Source of the DNA: Ophiosphaerella korrae
Lineage: Eukaryota; Ascomycota; Dothideomycetes; Pleosporales; Phaeosphaeriaceae
Reading direction: 5' to 3'
Length of the DNA: 11,684 nucleotides
Assembly (NCBI GenBank): GCA_028456385.1
Contig: JALNQF010000892.1
Coordinates: forward strand, 1-11,684
This document shows, in pieces, positions 8,572 to 11,684 of the stretch; the first letter of the stretch is position 1; every line of letters starts with the position of its first letter. The position numbers and the translations under genes were made by a program. Under the pieces are notes generated by a model. The model was not told the origin of the DNA. It saw nothing but the letters and a program-made list of their open reading frames with translations, and did no database searches.

Positions 8572-9080
8572 AAGAAATTTAATAGAATAAGAGAGAAACT
8601 AAGACCTTTTATAGCTTTAGTATAACTCTAAATAGATATATAAGTACTATACTTTAATATAGAAGAGAAGAAAGTAATATATATTAGACTATACCTTAAA
8701 GAAGATATAATAAGATAGTATAAACCTTACTAGATAGACTATACAATATATTCTCTAATAACCTAGAAAGATAAGATAAGAGCTATTTTTAGAAGTTATA
8801 AATACTTTACTAAATAAATAAGAGTAGTATTTAGAGATATAGATATTACTAGATAAGCTAAAGAATAGCTAGAGAAACTTATATAAAACTAGAGTATTTC
8901 TAAGTATATATTATAATTTAAGTAACTATCTTAAAATATAGAATAGAACGAGTTAGCCATAATATTATAATTTAAATAAGGACTAAACTTAAAGATATAA
9001 TATAAAATAATCTATATAGAAAAACTATAAATACTAGAAGCTCTAAAGTAATAGGTAATATAAATTAATAATAATCTTTA
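8572..9080 (+). other. Gag capsid-like domain remnant (element 2)
   Basis: The reading KKFNRIREKLRPFIALV, then KVIYIRLYLKEDIIR-stop-YKPY, matches the retrotransposon Gag pattern (F-x-G x-R x-x-L-x-x-F-x-x-Q, then K-V-x-Y-x-x-x-x-L-x-G-x-A-x-x-W). The stop at 8716 falls on the Trp that precedes the Y/F-E/K-P-Y segment. Further on, RSYKYFTK and VVFRDID resemble the next helix pair, and the segment near 8960-8985 (IIL-stop-FK-stop-GL) the F-x-x-G-L motif. The His/Gly positions are altered in the RIP direction. Confidence 0.8.
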
Positions 9081-9192
9081 AGAATAGAAAAAGAATAAGT
9101 ATAGTACTTAAATAAGAAATTAGGATACTAGAGACCCTATAGTCTTTAACACTAATAAAGATAAAAAAAAGAAGAAGAATAAAGACTTTATA

Positions 9193-9303
9193 TACTTTAA
9201 CTATAGTAAGAAGGGCTACTATATAAAAGACTACTAATTATAGAAGAAAAAAGATATAGTATATTATAAATATAGAAAACTAGGATACTTTATAAAAGAC
9301 TAT
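9193..9303 (+). other. Two consecutive CCHC zinc-knuckle remnants with every ligand read as Tyr
   Basis: First knuckle: ligand codons at 9193 (tac), 9202 (tat), 9217 (tac) and 9232 (tac), giving exactly the C-X2-C-X4-H-X4-C spacing with Tyr at all four. Second knuckle: 9262 (tat), 9271 (tat), 9286 (tac) and 9301 (tat), again exact spacing. The surrounding residues (SKKGYYIKDY and RKLGYFIKDY) are those of nucleocapsid knuckles, including the G before the His position and the KD before the last Cys. TGC/TGT to TAC/TAT and CAC/CAT to TAC/TAT are each one RIP transition. The nucleic-acid-binding function is abolished. Confidence 0.93.
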
Positions 9304-10480
9304 AGAAGTAAGAACCTAAAGAAAGAAACTTAGTTAAAGATAACTAAAAAGAAGAAAGAAGTACTATAAGTATAAGCTAAACTTTAGGAAAAAGTAGCTA
9401 GAAGTAAAGAAGTATAATATATAATACTCTATTAGACCTTTTATTATAAAGATAACTACTATATATATTTTTCTAGTAAATAGAGAGTAAGATAGTTCTT
9501 ATAGAAGAATAAAGTAGTAGTAATAAAAGAAAGAATAAAAGTATAGCTAGAAGAGATAGTATATATAATAGACTTACTAATAGAAGACTTAGAAGGGGAA
9601 GAGCTTTTAGTACTATTAATCTAGGCTAAAGAACTAGTACTAAATAAAGAGACTACTATAGCTTCCTCTAAAAGATAGTAAGAAAGTAAAAAGTAGGTTA
9701 GTATAAAAAGTATAGAATACGCCTAGCTAATAATATATAGCTATAATAGCTATATAACTATAGATATAAAGAAATAAAATAAAGAATAGAGATTTATTTA
9801 AATATACTTAATAGTTATAAGTATAGAGAAAGTATATAAAGACTAGAAAGAACGTAATTTTAAAGAAATAAAGTTTATACTATTTTAAGAATAAATAAAG
9901 TAGTATATAGTTATAGTAAGAAGAATACTTATATAAAGAGAATAGTAATACTTTATAAGAAAAATATAATAGATTAATAAAGCCTATATACTAAGAGTAC
10001 TAGTAGTATACTATATCTTAATAATAAATACACCTAGTAAAGATAAATACTAAAAAGGAGATAATAAAATAATAGACCTAAAACACCTAGTATATTTTAA
10101 AGTATTATAGATATTATACTTAGATAAGAATTATATTATATATAGAAACTCTAAAGTAAATAATAATATATAGCTTATAAAAAGAAAAGGCTATAACTAT
10201 ACTAGAGTAATCTTAGTAGAAGATATCTAAAGATAGGAAATAATCCTAGAAGATAGTTATATAGTAGTAAGGCCTAGATAAAAACTATCTAAGAAATACG
10301 TCTAAAGAGGACTATAGTATAAATATACTTATAATAAATATCTAAAATATAAAGAGTATAAGCTTAAAGTAAGCCTATAGCTCTAGAAAGATAGATAATT
10401 TATAAAAATACCTAAATAAAAATAATTAGAAGGTATAGAAGGCTTATATATTATAAAGATAAGTAGATACTAAAGAAAGA
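9304..10480 (+). other. Gag-protease linker of element 2
   Basis: About 390 codons remain in the same frame between the knuckles and protease. Just after the knuckles (about 9424-9500) the reading YYKDNYYIYFSSK has Tyr at several places where some fungal Gypsy polyproteins have Cys and His, so a further Cys/His-rich motif may have been present; this is from memory of the family and uncertain. The rest is acidic and lysine-rich (for example LIEDLEGEELLVLL near 9580) with no domain I can name. Confidence 0.5.
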
Positions 10481-10489
10481 AAGTATAAC

Positions 10490-10790
10490 TAATAATAGAT
10501 AGTAAAGCTATAAGAAACTTTATATCTAAGAAGTTTATAGAAATATAAAGAATACGTTATATAACTAAGAGATACTTTTAACAACTAAGTATAATAAAAG
10601 GAAAACTATTCTAGAAACCTATTAATTTTAAGATAGCTTCTTCTATACTTAAACTAGAAGAGATAATAATTAAAAATATAGTTATAGATATAATAATAAT
10701 TAATAATAAATAAGATATAATACTAGGTATACTATAGCTATAGATAACTAACCTATATATTAATTAGAGAATAAAAAAAATTAACTACTA
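10490..10790 (+). other. Aspartic protease domain remnant (element 2)
   Basis: The active-site strand reads LIIDSKAIRNFIS at 10489-10527, matching the retroviral-type L-x-D-S-G-A-x-x-x-F-I-S box. The catalytic Asp (GAT, 10498-10500) is kept. The Gly of D-S-G reads AAA (Lys), which needs more than one change from any Gly codon and is not explained by a single TpG-to-TpA event. Near 10711-10733 DIILGILWL corresponds to the D-x-I-L-G-M-x-W-L motif that closes the fold. Confidence 0.85.
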
Positions 10791-10989
10791 TAGAACTAAT
10801 ATATTAAAAGCTAATATAAGTACTTATAAAAGAGAATTCTCTAAAAAATATAAGAAATAAGAAAAATAGCTTATAGAGCCTAAAGACTACTTTCTAGAAT
10901 ATTAGCTATAAGACTTAGTAATAAACTTAAAAGAAAATAAAAATATAAGATAAAGCTTAGTCTATAAAAAGATAGAAGAAGAATCTAAG

Positions 10990-11684
10990 ATTAAATAAGC
11001 GTTTATTAAAAACGTACTAAAGAAAAGATAGATATAAGAATTTAAATCTTTAGTAGTATATAGACTTATATTTATAGATAAAAAAGAGATAAGTAATAAA
11101 AGGCTTTACGTAGACTTTAGAAAAACTAACGTAATTATAAATAAGAATTAATACCTACTACTATAAATAGACGTAATATAAGATAAGCTATAGAAAGTAA
11201 AAATCTTTATAAAACTAGATATCTAAAACGCCTACGATTAGATTAGGATTAAAAAAGGTAATAAATAGAAAATAGTATTTAGAATATAGTATAGACTATA
11301 TAAATACTTACTTATACCTTTTAGCTTAATAAACGCACTAGTAGTATTCTAAGAAAGAATTAATATAGTACTAAGAAAGTACCTAGATAAATTTATATTT
11401 ATATACTTAGATAATATCTTTATATTTTTAAATATAGAAGAAGAATATATATAATATATATATAAAGTACTAGAAAAGCTAGTAAAAGCTAAAATATTTC
11501 TTAAAATAAGAAAATACAAATTCTATATAAAAGAAATAGACTTCTTTAGATTTATTATAGAACTAAGAAAGATTAAGATTAATCTAGAAAAAATTAAGTT
11601 AATTAATAAATAGCTAATACTAAAAAATCTAAAAGAGGTATAATAATTTTATAGGCTAGCTAACTTCTATAGAAAGTTAATAAT
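10990..11684 (+). other. Reverse transcriptase domain remnant, cut by window end (element 2)
   Basis: The first catalytic block reads RLYVDFRKTNVI (Asp at 11113-11115). Next come KIFIKLDI-stop-NAYD (about 11201; family F-T-K-L-D-L-x-x-A-Y), RIKKGNK-stop-KIVF (stop at the Trp position) and YKYLLIPFSLINA (family V-M-P-F-G-L-x-N-A). The YxDD box at 11404-11415 reads YLDN, the same loss as in element 1. The frame runs through the thumb region (KIRKYKFYIKEIDFF, then RLANFYRKLI) to the last base of the window. Confidence 0.93.

Larger units (their letters stand above)
8281..11684 (+). mobile_element. RIP-inactivated Ty3/Gypsy retrotransposon, 5' part (element 2)
   Basis: Gag, two zinc knuckles, protease and RT occur in this order in one frame, so this is a second Ty3/Gypsy element, in the same orientation as element 1. 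It is a different family: its RT, its doubled zinc knuckles and its single gag-pol frame all differ from element 1. The window ends inside RT, so RNase H, integrase and the 3' LTR are outside. Confidence 0.9.
8281..11684 (+). pseudogene. gag-pol: gag-pol fused polyprotein pseudogene of element 2, truncated by window end
   Basis: About 1130 codons in a single register (1 mod 3) with no indel detected, but dozens of TAA/TAG. The start is inferred: ATA codons at 8281 and 8284 (ATG to ATA) lead into VESLTKISKALR. A coiled-coil-like segment follows (about 8371-8470, NLILNKEDIKIVINALET), then the Gag core (8572-9080), two CCHC knuckles (9193-9303), a long linker (about 9304-10480), protease (about 10490-10750) and RT (from about 10990). 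Gag and pol in one frame without an intervening shift contrasts with element 1. Most stops sit at likely Gln positions (CAA/CAG to TAA/TAG) or Trp positions. Confidence 0.9.

Noticed and set aside
2345..11684. Alternative genetic code (TAA/TAG reassigned to Gln) making these intact genes, as in some ciliates
   Set aside because: Reading stops as Gln would extend the frames, but catalytic Asp/Glu and zinc-ligand Cys/His are also lost, stops fall on Trp positions too, and CpA/TpG are missing from spacers as well. RIP explains all of it; recoding does not.
1..11684. tRNA, rRNA or other structured RNA genes
   Set aside because: No D-/T-loop consensus or rRNA-like segment was seen on either strand; base composition would have destroyed them in any case.
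1..11684. A previously undescribed active system
   Set aside because: Every coding remnant that can be identified belongs to known Ty3/Gypsy polyproteins and all are inactivated. The unassigned parts are repeats without a recognisable gene.

Overview
The window is an AT-rich, gene-free stretch that looks like a transposon graveyard in a filamentous ascomycete (Pezizomycotina) genome. The base pattern is that of near-complete repeat-induced point mutation (RIP): by eye I count about 17 CpA and 10 TpG dinucleotides in 11.7 kb, TpA is extremely common, TGA and TCA trinucleotides appear absent, and there are only about two ATGs on each strand. No intact protein gene, tRNA, rRNA or CRISPR array was seen. 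Everything recognisable is a dead mobile element.

Layout. (1) Positions 1-1960: a repeat-rich block. Five copies of a 17-bp tandem repeat lead into a pair of about 208-bp inverted repeats (69-276 and 1704-1911, roughly 95% identical) that enclose 1.4 kb without a recognisable gene. This is probably a degenerate DNA transposon or an inverted pair of small elements. (2) Positions 1961-2344: an unassigned spacer. (3) Positions 2345-7893: the internal region of a Ty3/Gypsy chromovirus (element 1). A gag-like frame is followed, one base back (-1 frame), by a pol frame with protease, reverse transcriptase, RNase H, HHCC plus DD35E integrase, GPY/F module and a C-terminal chromodomain. (4) Positions 7888-8280: an LTR-sized gap with a 48-bp tandem duplication of an inverted repeat. 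(5) Positions 8281-11684: a second, different Ty3/Gypsy element (element 2) in the same orientation, with gag, two CCHC zinc knuckles, protease and reverse transcriptase in one continuous frame that runs off the window end inside RT.

Both polyproteins stay in frame over kilobases with no indel that I could detect, yet carry many TAA/TAG stops at Gln, Trp or Arg positions and lack key residues (zinc-ligand Cys/His read as Tyr, the RT YLDD box reads YLDN, the integrase Glu reads Lys). They were killed by point mutation rather than by decay through deletion. All + strand coding remnants fall in register with positions 1 mod 3, except gag of element 1 (2 mod 3).

Functionally the window is best read as silent, probably heterochromatic, repeat DNA. 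I did not find a novel active system. The most informative signals are the completeness and sequence context of the RIP footprint, the layered inverted/tandem repeat block at the left end, and the head-to-tail pair of different Gypsy families separated by one LTR-sized segment.
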